NCBI GenBank assembly: GCA_027577415.1
Contig: JANBQS010000003.1
Location: 1 to 64,000, forward strand
Source of the DNA: Coemansia sp. RSA 922
Taxonomy: Eukaryota > Kickxellomycota > Kickxellomycetes > Kickxellales > Kickxellaceae
Direction of reading: 5' to 3'
Length of the DNA stretch: 64,000 bases
Position 1 is the stretch's first letter; each line of letters starts with the position of its first letter. Position numbers and translations under genes: made by a program. The notes beneath the pieces are model-generated. The model did no database searches. It worked only from the letters and a program-made list of their open reading frames with translations, and was not told where the DNA came from. Positions 17,159 through 27,467 of this stretch are shown piece after piece.

Positions 17159-18367
17159 ATGGCGGGTACATCTGCAGCCGAGGTCAAGACAAAGCGCCCG
17201 TCCAACACGGCCTTTAAGCAGCAGCGTCTCCGCGCCTGGCAGCCGCTCCTAACTCCCAAGAGCGTATTACCTACCTTTTTCATAATCGGTATAATATTCG
17301 CTCCAATTGGCGGCTGGCTCCTCTGGGCCTCTGAGCGTGTCAACGAACTACGTATCGACTACACTAACTGCGACAAACTAGGCAACTCGTTCGAGGCTCT
17401 GGGTAGCAGTCAATTCGAGTACCATCTCCATGGAATCAACAGCAACTCCATTCCACAGCCACAGCAGAAATACGATAGCGGGAAACACACATGCACCATA
17501 TCTTTCAACCTTCCAAAGGACTTGGAGCCTGACGTGTTTTTGTACTACAGGCTGACGAACTTTTACCAGAACCATCGTCGGTATACGCGCAGCTTTGACG
17601 TTGACCAGCTAAAGGGCAAGACGAGGTCGGCATCGGATTTGTCGAATGGAGACTGTAGTCCCTTGGACTCGCACTCGGAGAACGGTGGTCCCAAGAAGCC
17701 CTATTATCCCTGTGGGCTTATTGCCAACTCTATCTTCAACGACACTATTAGCCAGCCTGTGCTTACTAACCCGTCCGGGAACCAGAATACGGTGACGTAC
17801 AAGATGTCAGAGACTGGTATTGCCTGGTCTGCTGATAGGAAGCGTGTCAACCCCACGGGCTATAAGCCATCGGATGTCTTTCCGCCGCCTAACTGGCGCG
17901 AAAAGTACCCAAAGGGATACCCGGACCCGATTCCTGACCTCGGCCAGGACGAGCATTTCTTGGTCTGGATGCGCACTGCCGGTCTGCCCACGTTCCGTAA
18001 GCTGTATATGAAGAACACCGAGGATACTATGACTAGCGGGTACTACCAGATCGACGTCGTCATGAATTATGATACGAGGTCGTTTGGCGGCACAAAGTCT
18101 ATCGTCATATCTACCACTTCGTTTATTGGCGGGCGTAACCCCGTCCTTGGTATTGCTTTTATAGTGGTTGGCGGACTTTGTGTGTTGTTGGGCTGTATCT
18201 TTGCTGTTCGCCATTTCTATCGTCCGAGGAGGCTGGGTGACCATACTTACTTGTCTTGGAATCAACAGGTCGCCTCTGGCTTGGCTGATAACCCGGCTGC
18301 TTCGGCGTCGGGTCGCAATACTCAGCCGCCGTCTGGTAACCAGGGACTTTTGCGCCAACGGCCATGA
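17159..18367 (+). CDS. CDC50/LEM3 family subunit of P4-ATPase lipid flippase
   Basis: A 402-residue protein of the Cdc50/Lem3/Crf1 family, the beta-subunits needed for folding, export and activity of P4-ATPase phospholipid flippases at the Golgi, endosomes and plasma membrane. It has two transmembrane helices, at about 38-58 (LPTFFIIGIIFAPIGGWLLW) and about 327-353 (NPVLGIAFIVVGGLCVLLGC). Between them lies a large lumenal domain with family motifs: PKDLEPDVFLYYRLTNFYQN, PCGLIANSIFNDT, and an IAWSADR block. Conserved cysteines (CTISF, CSPLDS-like, PCGL) should form the lumenal disulphides. Starting at the ATG at 17159 gives a normal short cytosolic N-terminus. Which of the yeast paralogues it corresponds to cannot be decided here. 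Confidence 0.93.
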   Translation: MAGTSAAEVKTKRPSNTAFKQQRLRAWQPLLTPKSVLPTFFIIGIIFAPIGGWLLWASERVNELRIDYTNCDKLGNSFEALGSSQFEYHLHGINSNSIPQPQQKYDSGKHTCTISFNLPKDLEPDVFLYYRLTNFYQNHRRYTRSFDVDQLKGKTRSASDLSNGDCSPLDSHSENGGPKKPYYPCGLIANSIFNDTISQPVLTNPSGNQNTVTYKMSETGIAWSADRKRVNPTGYKPSDVFPPPNWREKYPKGYPDPIPDLGQDEHFLVWMRTAGLPTFRKLYMKNTEDTMTSGYYQIDVVMNYDTRSFGGTKSIVISTTSFIGGRNPVLGIAFIVVGGLCVLLGCIFAVRHFYRPRRLGDHTYLSWNQQVASGLADNPAASASGRNTQPPSGNQGLLRQRP

Positions 18368-18540
18368 GCGTCTTTTTTTATATATCATGTTAACAGGGTT
18401 AATTCACAAATCGCCAAGTGATTTTCATTCTAGACTCCACTATATCAACCCTTATCAGTGGCGAGGCGAAAAAAATAGTGTCCTATCTCTCTTCTTTCTC
18501 GTTCTCTTTGGGATTCTTCTCTATCGTTTACTATCAACCC

Positions 18541-19992
18541 ATGTCTTCTGATCCAAACTCCAAGTACCAGAGTCCTCTGACGTCGCGCTATGCGTCGCCC
18601 GAGATGGCTGCCAACTTTTCCAACAACAAGCGTTTCGGAACTTGGCGTCGTCTTTGGTACAACCTAGCTTTCGCCGAAAAGCAGCTCGGTCTACCAGGTA
18701 TCACTTCTTCAGCTTTGACTCAGATGCAATCCAACCTGGATAACATTGACTACGAGGTAGCCAATGCCGAGGAAAAGAAGCGTCGTCACGACGTCATGGC
18801 CCACGTCCATGCCTTTGGCCTAGTGGCGCCCGATGCCGCTGGAATAATCCACCTGGGTGCTACTTCGTGTTTTGTGACGGATAACGCCGACCTGATAATC
18901 TTCCGTGACGCAATGGATTTGCTCATCGGCAAGCTAGTCTGCGTTATCAACGACCTATCGTTGTTTGCTCAAAAGTACCGCGATCTGCCTACTTTGGGCT
19001 TTACTCACTTCCAGCCGGCGCAATTGACTACTGTCGGGAAACGCGCTACTCTGTGGATTCAAGAGTTGCTCTGGGACTTGCGTAACATGCAGCGTGCACG
19101 CGATGACCTCGGGTTTAGAGGTGTCAAGGGTACCACTGGAACTCAAGCCTCCTTTTTGTCGCTGTTCGAAGGCGACCACGACAAGGTCGAGCAGCTAGAT
19201 GCCCTAGTTACTGAGCTCAGTGGGTTCAAGGAATGCTACCCGGTTTGCGGTCAGACTTACTCGCGCAAGATTGACGTGGATTTCCTATCTCCCCTATCTT
19301 CTTTCGGCGCTACTGCTCATCGTATTGCCACTGATATTAGACTGCTGGCCAATCTGAAGGAGATCGAGGAACCATTCGAGAAGGATCAAATTGGTTCTTC
19401 GGCTATGGCGTATAAGCGTAACCCCATGCGCTCCGAACGTATTTGCTCATTGTCTCGTCATCTCATGGTACTTATCGGTGACGTCCTACAGACTGCCTCG
19501 GTGCAGTGGCTTGAGCGTACTCTGGACGACTCTGCTAACCGTCGTATCAGTATACCTGAAGCCTTCCTTACCGCCGATATTGTTCTAACCACGCTGCAGA
19601 ACGTAGTTGAGGGGCTAGTGGTTTACCCGCAGGTGATTAATCGTCGTATTCGTAGCGAATTGCCGTTCATGGCTACTGAGAACTTTATCATGGCTATGGT
19701 AAAGAAGGGCGGCGATAGACAGGAATGTCATGAGCAGATCCGCGTACTCTCGCATGAAGCTGCTGCCGTCGTCAAGCAGGAAGGTGGCGAGAACGATCTT
19801 ATCGAGAGAGTGAAGAGGACTGAGTATTTTGCCCCTATCAAGGATGAGTTGGATCTGTTGCTTGATCCTAGTACTTTTATTGGAAGAGCTCCTCAGCAAG
19901 TCGACAAGTTCCTTAGGGATTATGTGGCGCCTGCGTTGGCGTCCTATGCTAGCACTATTGCTGCCAAGAAACCAGCCGAGTTGTCTGTCTAA
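18541..19992 (+). CDS. ADE13: Adenylosuccinate lyase
   Basis: A 483-residue enzyme of the fumarase/aspartase superfamily. It acts twice in purine synthesis, releasing fumarate from SAICAR and from adenylosuccinate in the cytosol. Signature sequences are [20 protein letters not shown] at the start, [30 protein letters not shown] (catalytic His region), [11 protein letters not shown], and the superfamily signature [16 protein letters not shown] at about residue 286. Length and order match yeast Ade13 and human ADSL. The ATG at 18541 is the first in frame after CDC50 and gives the expected N-terminus. It is intronless, 173 bp from the CDC50 stop on the same strand. Confidence 0.97.
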   Translation: MSSDPNSKYQSPLTSRYASPEMAANFSNNKRFGTWRRLWYNLAFAEKQLGLPGITSSALTQMQSNLDNIDYEVANAEEKKRRHDVMAHVHAFGLVAPDAAGIIHLGATSCFVTDNADLIIFRDAMDLLIGKLVCVINDLSLFAQKYRDLPTLGFTHFQPAQLTTVGKRATLWIQELLWDLRNMQRARDDLGFRGVKGTTGTQASFLSLFEGDHDKVEQLDALVTELSGFKECYPVCGQTYSRKIDVDFLSPLSSFGATAHRIATDIRLLANLKEIEEPFEKDQIGSSAMAYKRNPMRSERICSLSRHLMVLIGDVLQTASVQWLERTLDDSANRRISIPEAFLTADIVLTTLQNVVEGLVVYPQVINRRIRSELPFMATENFIMAMVKKGGDRQECHEQIRVLSHEAAAVVKQEGGENDLIERVKRTEYFAPIKDELDLLLDPSTFIGRAPQQVDKFLRDYVAPALASYASTIAAKKPAELSV

Positions 19993-20051
19993 AAAAATGA
20001 CATGGTTTTTTCAATGAATTTCTATTACGGCTTTCACAAAATGGTATTCTG

Positions 20052-21127
20052 CTACTCACTGTAAATCAAACGGCTAATAGCAGCTTCAAATTGTTTATTC
20101 GAACGACAGTAAGTTCTCCAGGCAATCTCGTGGCTAAAATCCTTGCGCAGAGTTGGCGAAATGTCCACATGCGCAAAGTTGGGACACACGACGGCAAAAA
20201 AGCATGGCCACCTCTGCCATTATATCGGCCGAGGCATTTGCCACGTACAGCACACACAATTTCCTCAAATTTCCGCTCAAAGGATGGTGCTTTGCCCGCA
20301 GAGTACTTGGACGATCGTTGGCTGGAATTGACTTGATACTTGCTCCTAGCCTGCTTATGTTACAAGTTAAACTAGCCAGACTCGGAAGCGCAGAGATAAC
20401 TGAGACCACATCAACCATCTCAAAGTTTGGCTTTCTCAAATCGAAGTGCTGAAGGATGGCAGTGCTCGATACTCGGCATGTTAAGCATTGTCGGAGTTCT
20501 GGGTTTCAAGGTACCGTGCAATTACTTGATTCCTCCCTTGACAGAGCTCAGTTAGTAGAACTTGAAAAGGATGTACATTCTCTGAATGCACTTCGTTACC
20601 AGAGCTAAAGACTACAATCACACTTGTTAACGAGGGAAATAGCTGCTGGAGAGAATGAACAAAGTCGGCCACTTGTTCTTTGCTGATCATTAAAGTAGGC
20701 GCGGTGAATGGACGTGTGCTGAAAATGCGGGTATGTGATTTCTCGGTGGTCTTGTACATATAGAGAAACAAACTACGAGCAGTCGGAAACACCAGACCCT
20801 TGTACTGCGGCCTAGCGATGGTCTCGCTAAATATCCCACGTCGCATTATCTTTCCAAAGAGGAACGGCTACACAAACCCATTTGACAAGTCTGTTTTCGC
20901 GAATCTGCGGGTACGGAGTGCCAGCAGGCAATGCAAGAAATCTTACTTTCGCTGCCTTGGTATAATAATCAAAGTCAAGGATACAGTTGTCGCAAATCGA
21001 GACAAGAGCCGCCTTGCACCAGCGTTTGCTGACAAGTAGTAGCGGTAAAAGCACAATCTTTTGCTTATCATGCTCATCGATTGCCAGCTTGTCCAAAATC
21101 AGTTTGAAAAGGAGATAGAGAGTCCAT
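20052..21127 (-). pseudogene. Broken F-box-like gene (copy A)
   Basis: Remains of an F-box/LRR-like gene downstream of and co-oriented with the DUF4246 gene. The pieces lie in different frames: a start at 21127 (MDSLSPFQ, also found in copy B), LLPLLLVSKRWCKAALVSIC with CDNCILDFDYY, a middle part (EQVADFVHSLQQLFPSLTSV), a later leucine-rich part (LPSLASLTCNISRL), and a tail (DISPTLRKDFSHEI, then AWRTYCRSNKQFEAAI) ending at TAG 20052-20054. Relative to copy B it lacks 41 bp bounded by CAAG direct repeats near the F-box, and it carries an extra base where copy B reads KDKCDGTFSE. The early frameshift after MDSLSPFQ is common to both copies. No single splice pattern restores one frame as far as I can see. 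Confidence 0.72.
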
Positions 21128-21378
21128 TTTTTTGATAAATTCAAGAGAGAAGTAAAGAATATCAGGTAGAATTTTTAGAAAGAACTATTTTTTATAACAG
21201 TGTCAACAATTATAAAGATTATGAGATGTTTCTGATCGTGGCCCCTTACATAAATTGCTTTTGGACGACAACAAAAAGCCCAGCAGATAGAGGCGTCATA
21301 GAAACCTTACGCAGGCGATAACATTGCAACATCACTTTAATAGCAATCGATATATCAGCTACTTTAAGTGGCGCACGA

Positions 21379-23091
21379 CTACGCGCTGAAGTAAACATTG
21401 GGCTCATAGAAATCAAATGAGATAGCCTCGCCTTTTTTGTCAAAGTGCACTTGTGGACGAAGCTTCTTGGCCGTCTTGAGCGAAATTGGAAAGTCGACCT
21501 TGGCCATGATGCCCTCCACCACTAGATGGGGTAAACTGCGAAATGGTTCGGATGCCAAGATATCCGCAAAGTACCAATCTTGCTGCTGTGGCGGCACAAT
21601 CTCTGTCGACGGAATGCGCGTACTTGGATCCACAAAGTAAAACGTAAGCATCTTGCAATGGCCAGTCTTGGTCTTGTCAGCTAGCTTGAGCTCAGGCATT
21701 TTGAACTGGTGTACGTTTGGGAACACCACACACCGTTCATCTTTAATGCCAACACTGCCTAGCTCCTGCGATACGAGGTCGCTTTCCCTTAGTCGACTTT
21801 GCTCTATGCCGTACGCCTTGACAACCGATTCAATGTCAAACTGTTCGGCCTCGAAATCCCAAGAGCAAAGCGTCTCACGGAATCGCAGACTGGCTGGAGC
21901 GATGTTTACCACGTCGTAGAAGTATATCCCAGTAGCAATGATGCGTTCATTACCCAAGCCCACTACGCTCCAGTCCTCGCCGCCATAGATTGGCCTCTTT
22001 GACGTCAGCTCGATACTGGTCATTTTGACGATGGCCTGCAGCCGCCGCCCACAGAGCTTATAGGGGATAACAGGCCGTGCCGGCTCAACAAACGGCTCGG
22101 GTTGCGGGTGGACAAATGTCGCGCGGCTCTTCCAGAGAATGAGATCCTCCTCATAGTCATCGCTGTCATTGTCGGGCATTGCCTCATTGCTCTCGTAGTA
22201 TTCTGACGAATCTGGTATCACTCGTCGCTGGCGCGGATGCACTAGATCAGTCACGACCTGCTCTAGCAAAGGAACAACCTTGGAGAAGACGCTGGCAATA
22301 ATCGGGTACAGCGTGGCGTGCTTGACGGGGTGTAAGTTGTTGATGTAGGATTCGATAGTAACAACTCCGTTGTCGTCAATGCAAAACTCGGATGGCAGCC
22401 AGCTAAATTTGTCAGAAGTATAAGATCCATACTGCCAATCCCAAATCGGGAGATAGTAGTCAGACTCCCCATCCTCGCCAACGTGTAAAGCCTTGCGCCA
22501 CTCATCAAGAGATCCAGGAAACTCCCCTGCATCCTCAAGAGTAAGAGCTGTCTGTGGCGACGTACTGGTCTGACGACACAGCTTCGAGCGGCTATAAGTC
22601 AGCGGATAGAGTGACGGGTCAACCAGATTGAGTACACGCGACCGGTCCTTTGGATACCAGTCTTTTTGGTGATCTGGCACGCCCTCGAGTATGGTCGCAT
22701 AGTCCTTGAGCTCACCCGTGGTCTTGGCGTCAATAGGTATATCTGAAAACCACACGCCGTCTGCTGCACTTAGTCTAATGTTGCTGCCCGGCGGGTGTAG
22801 AGACGCGTAGTACGCTAGCTCGTCCATAACGTACGCAAACTCAACATCAGTTAGCTCCTTTGCCTTGGCCTCGGTAGCCCATCCAGTGCGAGTGTCGGCG
22901 TCATCAATCGTCTCCATCCAGTCAGTCTTTGAACGAATATCACTACTCATCTGGCGCATCCGCCTTTCTGCAAGCGTATTCATTGGCTCAGGATCGCATT
23001 TATACATGGCACCAGGCGGAAAGAGGCCTCTAATGCGCTCATCCAAGGTTGCCGATGGCGGGACGACAATAGCAGTGCGGCGCTCTCTCAT
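21379..23091 (-). CDS. DUF4246 protein (copy A)
   Basis: A 570-residue protein of the fungal/bacterial DUF4246 family, whose C-terminal half I recall as having a 2-oxoglutarate/Fe(II)-oxygenase-like look. Recognisable blocks are ELAYYASLHPPGSNIRLSA, SKLCRQTSTSPQTALTLEDA, KFSWLPSEFCIDDNGVVTIE with SYINNLHP, NERIIATGIYFYD, FPNVHQFKMPELKLAD, FYFVDPSTRIPST and VPPQQQDW. In typical relatives, as I recall them, the segment before NERI carries a W-H-x-E metal-binding pair and the FPN block ends Q-H-R. Here they read DWSVVGLGNERI and HQFKM, so metal binding may be lost. I start at MRERRTAI (23091). An upstream in-frame ATG would add 33 residues, but that stretch is pyrimidine-rich and poorly conserved. 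A near-identical paralogue is at 58064-59758. Confidence 0.8.
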   Translation of the reverse strand: MRERRTAIVVPPSATLDERIRGLFPPGAMYKCDPEPMNTLAERRMRQMSSDIRSKTDWMETIDDADTRTGWATEAKAKELTDVEFAYVMDELAYYASLHPPGSNIRLSAADGVWFSDIPIDAKTTGELKDYATILEGVPDHQKDWYPKDRSRVLNLVDPSLYPLTYSRSKLCRQTSTSPQTALTLEDAGEFPGSLDEWRKALHVGEDGESDYYLPIWDWQYGSYTSDKFSWLPSEFCIDDNGVVTIESYINNLHPVKHATLYPIIASVFSKVVPLLEQVVTDLVHPRQRRVIPDSSEYYESNEAMPDNDSDDYEEDLILWKSRATFVHPQPEPFVEPARPVIPYKLCGRRLQAIVKMTSIELTSKRPIYGGEDWSVVGLGNERIIATGIYFYDVVNIAPASLRFRETLCSWDFEAEQFDIESVVKAYGIEQSRLRESDLVSQELGSVGIKDERCVVFPNVHQFKMPELKLADKTKTGHCKMLTFYFVDPSTRIPSTEIVPPQQQDWYFADILASEPFRSLPHLVVEGIMAKVDFPISLKTAKKLRPQVHFDKKGEAISFDFYEPNVYFSA

Positions 23092-23469
23092 GTTAAAGTC
23101 AGTAACTAACAAAAAAAAACGAGATGGGTAGAATGAACAAGAGAGAAGAGAAGCAGAGGAGAGAAAGCACTTTCCCTCTTTCCTCCTCATTTTAGTAGCT
23201 GCTCGCGATTGCTGCGGATTTCCAAGCGACCTTTGCCAATTTGCGCTTGGATCGACATTTGTGGATTTGCAACATCTGGCGATTATCCAACTACAAAAGT
23301 ATCATCGTTGTTTGTCGCCCTTTTCTGATTGAACAAAAATACACCAAGTTCCACACTCAAATATCCATGTCTGTCAATAGGCGTCTTAACTATCAGACAT
23401 GAGGTAGGTACTTGTCAACAGCAAAGATATTACCAGAAGTATTGGACTTTATTTAACCATATACAGTGC

Positions 23470-24650
23470 TGGGGAATATCGCACCGCATTTAAGGAGAAT
23501 TGAACTGCAACTCATTTCTTTTGCCTCCTCATGGCAAGTGGGAAAAGTACACTTGGGGCTAGGTTTTCTACTGCCTGAAATTGATATGAATGAATATTTT
23601 TTATTATTATCTATCATGATAAGTTTTTTTTTTCACAACTACGCACGCTACTGCAATCGCTCCAAATGATCCTTATAAGATATATGTGATATGTGCAGGA
23701 AATGGCGGTGTTCACAGAGAGACATATGTCTTCAACTGCAGCACCCTCACTAACCTTGACGCGCTGCTAGAAGAGGAGCGACGGCTTCATGTCTGCGAAC
23801 AGGCTAGCAGTGGTAATAACTTTATCCAGGCGCAATATAACACCAACTACTGTTGGATGTTAAATTTCAGCAATAGGGCGCCTAATCTTCTTAAAGGCTG
23901 CCAATACATATACCTTGGACATGCAGCAGATGTGGTCACTGCGACTAACAAGATATATTTTAAGATGTTTGAAAATCTTTACCATTGGTCTCTATTATAA
24001 ATAATAAACTTTAGTACACCTGGCACACTACCTTCATTGACTTTGTACATTCTAGTAGCTGTTAGAAGCATATAGAATGAATGAGTATCAAAACATAAAG
24101 GAAAAGATCCTCCGCAACTCCTTGCCTGAATGCTGGGCGGACAAGGATATAAATACGAAAACACATACTAAGATCAATATCTTGTGCGCTTAAGCATTGA
24201 TATCATACGTGATAGCAGACTAAATTAGTTGTTGATCTGTTCAACAACGTCCACGTGCAATAGGCTGCATAGCTGCTTGGCCTGTTAGGCTGATAACGCG
24301 TTGCTTGTACCGGTTCGTAGAATCACGAAATATATGCGTCAAATGGTTAGACTGGTGTGATAAGGGCATGGTCACCTAGCTAAAGCTTGGACACCCCAGC
24401 AAACAAAAGCAGCGCTCATTTTTAACTCAAGATGGTGAACGGGTGCTGATCAGCGATTTTGTTGGCTTCAGTTGCTATTTTATCAATATTTGAGAGCTTT
24501 GCCATGTTTTTAGATATAACACCCGATTAGGTATGCAAACTTATAGAAGCGAATATCCACTAATATAAATAAGAGACAGACAATTGTGAGGGTAAGACCT
24601 TAAGCAATGTTTTGGCTGATATCGACATGTCTTCCCTGGTCATCTAGGCA
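23470..24650. repeat. Direct segmental duplication, copy 1 (with 30255-31310)
   Basis: Shared with the later segment in the same orientation: a promoter block (ATCGCACCGCATTTAAGGAG here, ATCGCGCCACATTTGGGGAT there), the small orphan gene, and downstream blocks GGTCACCTAGCTAAAG and GATTAGGTATGCAAAC. Identity is patchy, so the duplication looks old. Confidence 0.65.
23616..24000 (+). pseudogene. Small orphan family member, frameshifted at a T tract (copy 1)
   Basis: From ATG 23616 the frame runs into a ten-T tract (23624-23633) and then stops at TGA. One base fewer in the tract would lead into a long open frame that ends at TAA 23998-24000. The downstream frame encodes APNDPYKIYVICAGNGGVHR, NLDALLEEERRL, NFIQAQYNTNYCWML and GCQYIYLGHAADVVTATNKI, which matches the copy at 30415. 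The same pattern (a G-x-x-Y-I-(F/Y)-x-G core near the C-terminus) recurs in the apparently intact genes at 27468-27863 and 53924-54280. Either the gene is dead or the T tract is a sequencing error. Confidence 0.55.
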
Positions 24651-25566
24651 GCCAAATGACATGTAAATTTAAAATGGTTTGAGCTGTCACGCAATGTACT
24701 AAAGTTGCTAGATAACCAAAATACATCAAACAATAATTATGCTAATAAATTAGATTACAGTCTGCGAACAGTGCCTACGGTGTGGTTTGCTAATTGGGCG
24801 CTATGGTCGATGAGCGCTGTGGTACCTTTGAAGGTGATAGAATGCGTCATTGCTACTTATTAGCATCATACCACAAACCAAGCATGGGCGGGGATATTTT
24901 TTCTCTTTCATGACAAATTAGAGAACAGCGCTGTCGAGTATTTTAGTTTGGCGTGGAGATCGTAGTGCTTGTCAGAAAGGAATTTAGAGTTTGAACGTGT
25001 AGCGAGCTTTCTCGGAGCAAATAGACACCCCATTGTGGCCCTTTTATAGCAGGTCTGGCTTGAATTTTTATCAAGCCAAGAGGTATGTCAATACTCAACG
25101 TTTAGACTTGTTGAAATAATTGTACAATCACCTATTTGCAATTTAAAAGAGACATTATTTCATCTATTACGTAAAAAGAGTAGCAAGCTGCTTTATTTGT
25201 GTATTTTATTTTGCCTTGAAAAGCTCTTGCAGTTGGTGTCTTCGTTACATTGTAGTTGTCAGGGCCGAATCACTTTTCACACAATGCCCATATATTTTTT
25301 TCTGCCGCGCTCGGGAATAAGTCATTGTCATCTCCTTTTCTCTATTGTACGCTTTTCCACAGACTTATCTATTGAACCATGACTTCTCTTTCTCTTTTTT
25401 TTCGACCTTACTGAAGCACATTGCTTAAAGGAGAGTTTGCCGTGTAGTGGGCTGTAGTCATCTACCATTTGAAGGCTTGGAGGATGACTCAAAGTAGCGA
25501 CCAGGGCTGCTTGTGCCACAAATCGAGTGGCGTGTTAGGATGCTCGAACACCTGGCCACACAATCT
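24001..25566. other. Accessory intergenic region, no gene supported
   Basis: The first part (to about 24650) is the 3' flank of the duplicated small gene. The rest is AT-rich with frequent stops on both strands. No RNA gene or domain is recognised. Confidence 0.45.
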
Positions 25567-25776
25567 TCAAGAGATTAACTCACTCTCCTTAAGCCTAGTA
25601 TCAGACCTGCGCATCCTTGTGGAAACACAATCCGTGTACTCTGGCAAGGCATTGGTGATGCTTATGTGCTTACCAATTTTTGACTGCTTGTTTCCAAAGG
25701 CCCGCTCACTGATGTTCGCTTTATATTTGTCGCATTCAGCTTGTGTCACTCTGTCAACGGATGTGGAGGTTAACAT
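25567..25776 (-). CDS. Hypothetical small protein, possibly a gene relic
   Basis: A 69-residue frame from an ATG at 25776, charged and without a recognisable domain (SVDRVTQAECDKYKANISER). A TATA box (TATAAAAG, minus strand, 25915-25922) lies about 140 bp upstream. After the stop, another frame continues with coding-like sequence (LCGQVFEHPNTPLDLWHKQP), which suggests an interrupted older gene. I cannot name a family. Confidence 0.25.
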   Translation of the reverse strand: MLTSTSVDRVTQAECDKYKANISERAFGNKQSKIGKHISITNALPEYTDCVSTRMRRSDTRLKESELIS

Positions 25777-25914
25777 TCACGAGTTTGCACTGTTCAATGC
25801 TATTGAATCGAAAACTATGTGTTGTAGTTGGCTAATGAGTAAGGGAGAATATATGTATTTTGAGAGTCTATTTCTCGGTGAGGAAACAACAGAAGCAGTT
25901 CCAGTGTGCTGCCT

Positions 25915-25922
25915 CTTTTATA
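25915..25922 (-). promoter_or_regulatory. TATA box
   Basis: GGATATAAAAGAGG on the minus strand, upstream of the 25776 frame. It is a perfect TATAAAAG core like those before other small genes in the window. Confidence 0.4.
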
Positions 25923-26342
25923 TCCTCGCCACACCATATAAACAAACAATAGAAACATTAAATCAAACATTATCCACCAACGCTCTCACATACCACAAGT
26001 CACTCGGCCGCGTGGTTGGCTGATCAAGCAACAAGATCTGAATTTGGCTCACCCATTGCAGGGCCCTGCATCTTCAGTACTCTGTTATCTCTCCCCTTAC
26101 GTTTACTCGAAAATCATATATTGAAAGATATTGAAAAGGATGGATGGTGTCTAGAGTACTCTACAATAACTAGAAAACGCGTCATTAATATCTTTGAAAG
26201 TTAAGGTTTATTACGTTCAATATTTGGAGAGTAATTATGTTCCTTGCTTGAAAATATTAAGCCAAATGGACGACAATAAACCAATGATGAGTGAGCCGGG
26301 CTGTGCGAACCAAGATAAGCCACTTGCCTGAGGACTAGTCGA

Positions 26343-26477
26343 TCAAGAATATTTACGAAGTAGTGCCTCTTTAAAAGGACCACATATGGAATAGTGCCCC
26401 ACAAGACTTGTCCAATCACCGAACGTTTGTCCACAACCTGAGCACTGAATTGGTGGTGGTGAAGATTTATCGCTCAT
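26343..26477 (-). CDS. 44-residue C2HC zinc-finger mini-protein
   Basis: The ATG at 26477 opens a 44-residue frame ending in TGA (26343-26345). It contains CSGCGQTFGDWTSLVGHYSI followed by Cys, i.e. Cys-x2-Cys-x12-His-x3-Cys with the Phe and Leu spacing of a classical zinc finger (residues 12-32). The N-terminus is MSDKSSPPPIQ. The C-terminus is amphipathic (FKEALLRKYS). A TATA box (CTATATAAAC) lies about 90 bp upstream, and the start is preceded by a T-rich tract and ACC. It could be a truncated remnant of a longer zinc-finger gene, but nothing in the following 150 bp extends the frame. If expressed it would be a single-finger DNA-, RNA- or protein-binding peptide. Confidence 0.5.
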   Translation of the reverse strand: MSDKSSPPPIQCSGCGQTFGDWTSLVGHYSICGPFKEALLRKYS

Positions 26478-26565
26478 GGTAAAAAAAAAGTTGGTTTGGC
26501 AAAAAAGAGACTGGCAAAGAAAAATAGGAATATGGTGACAATTTTTGATAAGATACAGCCCAGGC

Positions 26566-26575
26566 GTTTATATAG
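26566..26575 (-). promoter_or_regulatory. TATA box of the zinc-finger mini-gene
   Basis: CTATATAAAC on the minus strand, 89-98 bp upstream of the ATG at 26477. Confidence 0.5.
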
Positions 26576-26879
26576 GGAGTCTTGAGTGTATCATAATTTG
26601 TTACCAAGTCATATCATTTGGCACAAAGCAGTAAAAAGTTGTAACTCTATATCTATCGGATAGATAGATAAGATACTAAGCTTTGTGGGAAGTGTAGGAT
26701 TTTGACGCTCAGTGACAATATCCGACATTTTATTTTTGACTTGATCTCTACTGCTATGCTCAATGGCGCATTGATCATAAGTATTAGTGCTGTTACTGTT
26801 TCCACAGACCGTTGCCCCTATATAAAGGTCTGTGCACCAGTAGCTGTAGAGTAGTCATTTCAATCAGCTTTTATCGTTA

Positions 26880-27262
26880 TACTTTTATTTATTATAAATA
26901 ACAGACGTAAGGACTGGTGACCTTTGGCTTTAGCCACTAGCAAAACTCGCATACTATAAACTACAGTGCCTCTTGGAATAGCAGACTGGCTGGAGTAATA
27001 TTTACCACTGTAGGATCGACAGATCATGTTGGCAATGATCCCACTGTTCGGTTACATGACCAATCAATCACCCAATCGGACGATTCCTAATGTTAACAAC
27101 TAGTGCTACTGCACCACGACCTTATGTACTAAAGGAACTGCACACAGCATGCTGGCTTATATTTCTATCATTATCACTTCTTATAGCTTTTATTATTTAT
27201 TAATACGAGACATTAGAACGGTGACCTTAGGCTGAGCCCAAACAAGCTAGATACTACACATC
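26880..27262. repeat. Diverged direct repeat (about 26880-26960 and 27178-27262)
   Basis: Both units share a TTTTATTTATTA-like tract, then a block reading CAGACGTAAGGACTGGTGACC in the first copy and GAGACATTAGAACGGTGACC in the second. Gly/Ala-type TTGGCT/TAGGCT and ACTATAAAC/ACTACACAT tails follow. The spacing is about 300 bp. Confidence 0.45.
26973..27040 (-). pseudogene. Short relic of a DUF4246 gene
   Basis: GGAATAGCAGACTGGCTGGA and the following TTTACCAC...GGCAATGATC match the DUF4246 coding sequence near 21880-21945 (GGAATCGCAGACTGGCTGGA...). Only about 65 bp are recognisable. It implies a third, almost erased copy between the two arms. Confidence 0.4.
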
Positions 27263-27467
27263 TACATAACTAACTAAAGACACGTCGCACAAAGTAATTC
27301 AATTTGAATGATATCTGAGGAAGTATGTAACCAAACTTTTCTAAATTAGCAAGCCATATAAAACAATCAGTTTCTCAGATTATGTGAAATTAAAATTCCA
27401 TATCCATGTTGTTTCCATTGACATTTCTGGAGTCATATACATTCCCTTTGCTAGCCACATTAGCAAG

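Larger units (their letters stand above)
20045..23365. repeat. Left arm of inverted segmental duplication of about 3.3 kb
   Basis: This segment matches 57805-61120 in reverse complement. It covers the DUF4246 gene, its promoter, the spacer and the F-box-like pseudogene. Homology fades before the GTGGAACTTGGTGTATTTTT sequence on the minus strand near 23360. It ends after the shared pseudogene stop codon near 20050. Coding parts are close to identical over long stretches; spacer and pseudogene parts differ by many substitutions and small indels. Confidence 0.85.
26478..27467. other. Accessory region with relics and an internal repeat
   Basis: It holds the TATA box at 26566-26575, a GATAGATAGATA microsatellite near 26658-26671, a plus-strand TATA (CCCTATATAAAGG, about 26816) without a matching gene, a DUF4246 relic, and the 26880/27178 repeat. 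No gene is supported. Confidence 0.4.

Noticed and set aside
23092..23190. 33-residue N-terminal extension of DUF4246 copy A (and the equivalent in copy B)
   Set aside because: The stretch is pyrimidine-rich and diverges between copies, while the downstream Met is identical. It was treated as leader.
25469..26023. 184-codon plus-strand frame
   Set aside because: It begins without a clear promoter, has no domain, and overlaps a TATA-driven minus-strand frame. It is probably chance.
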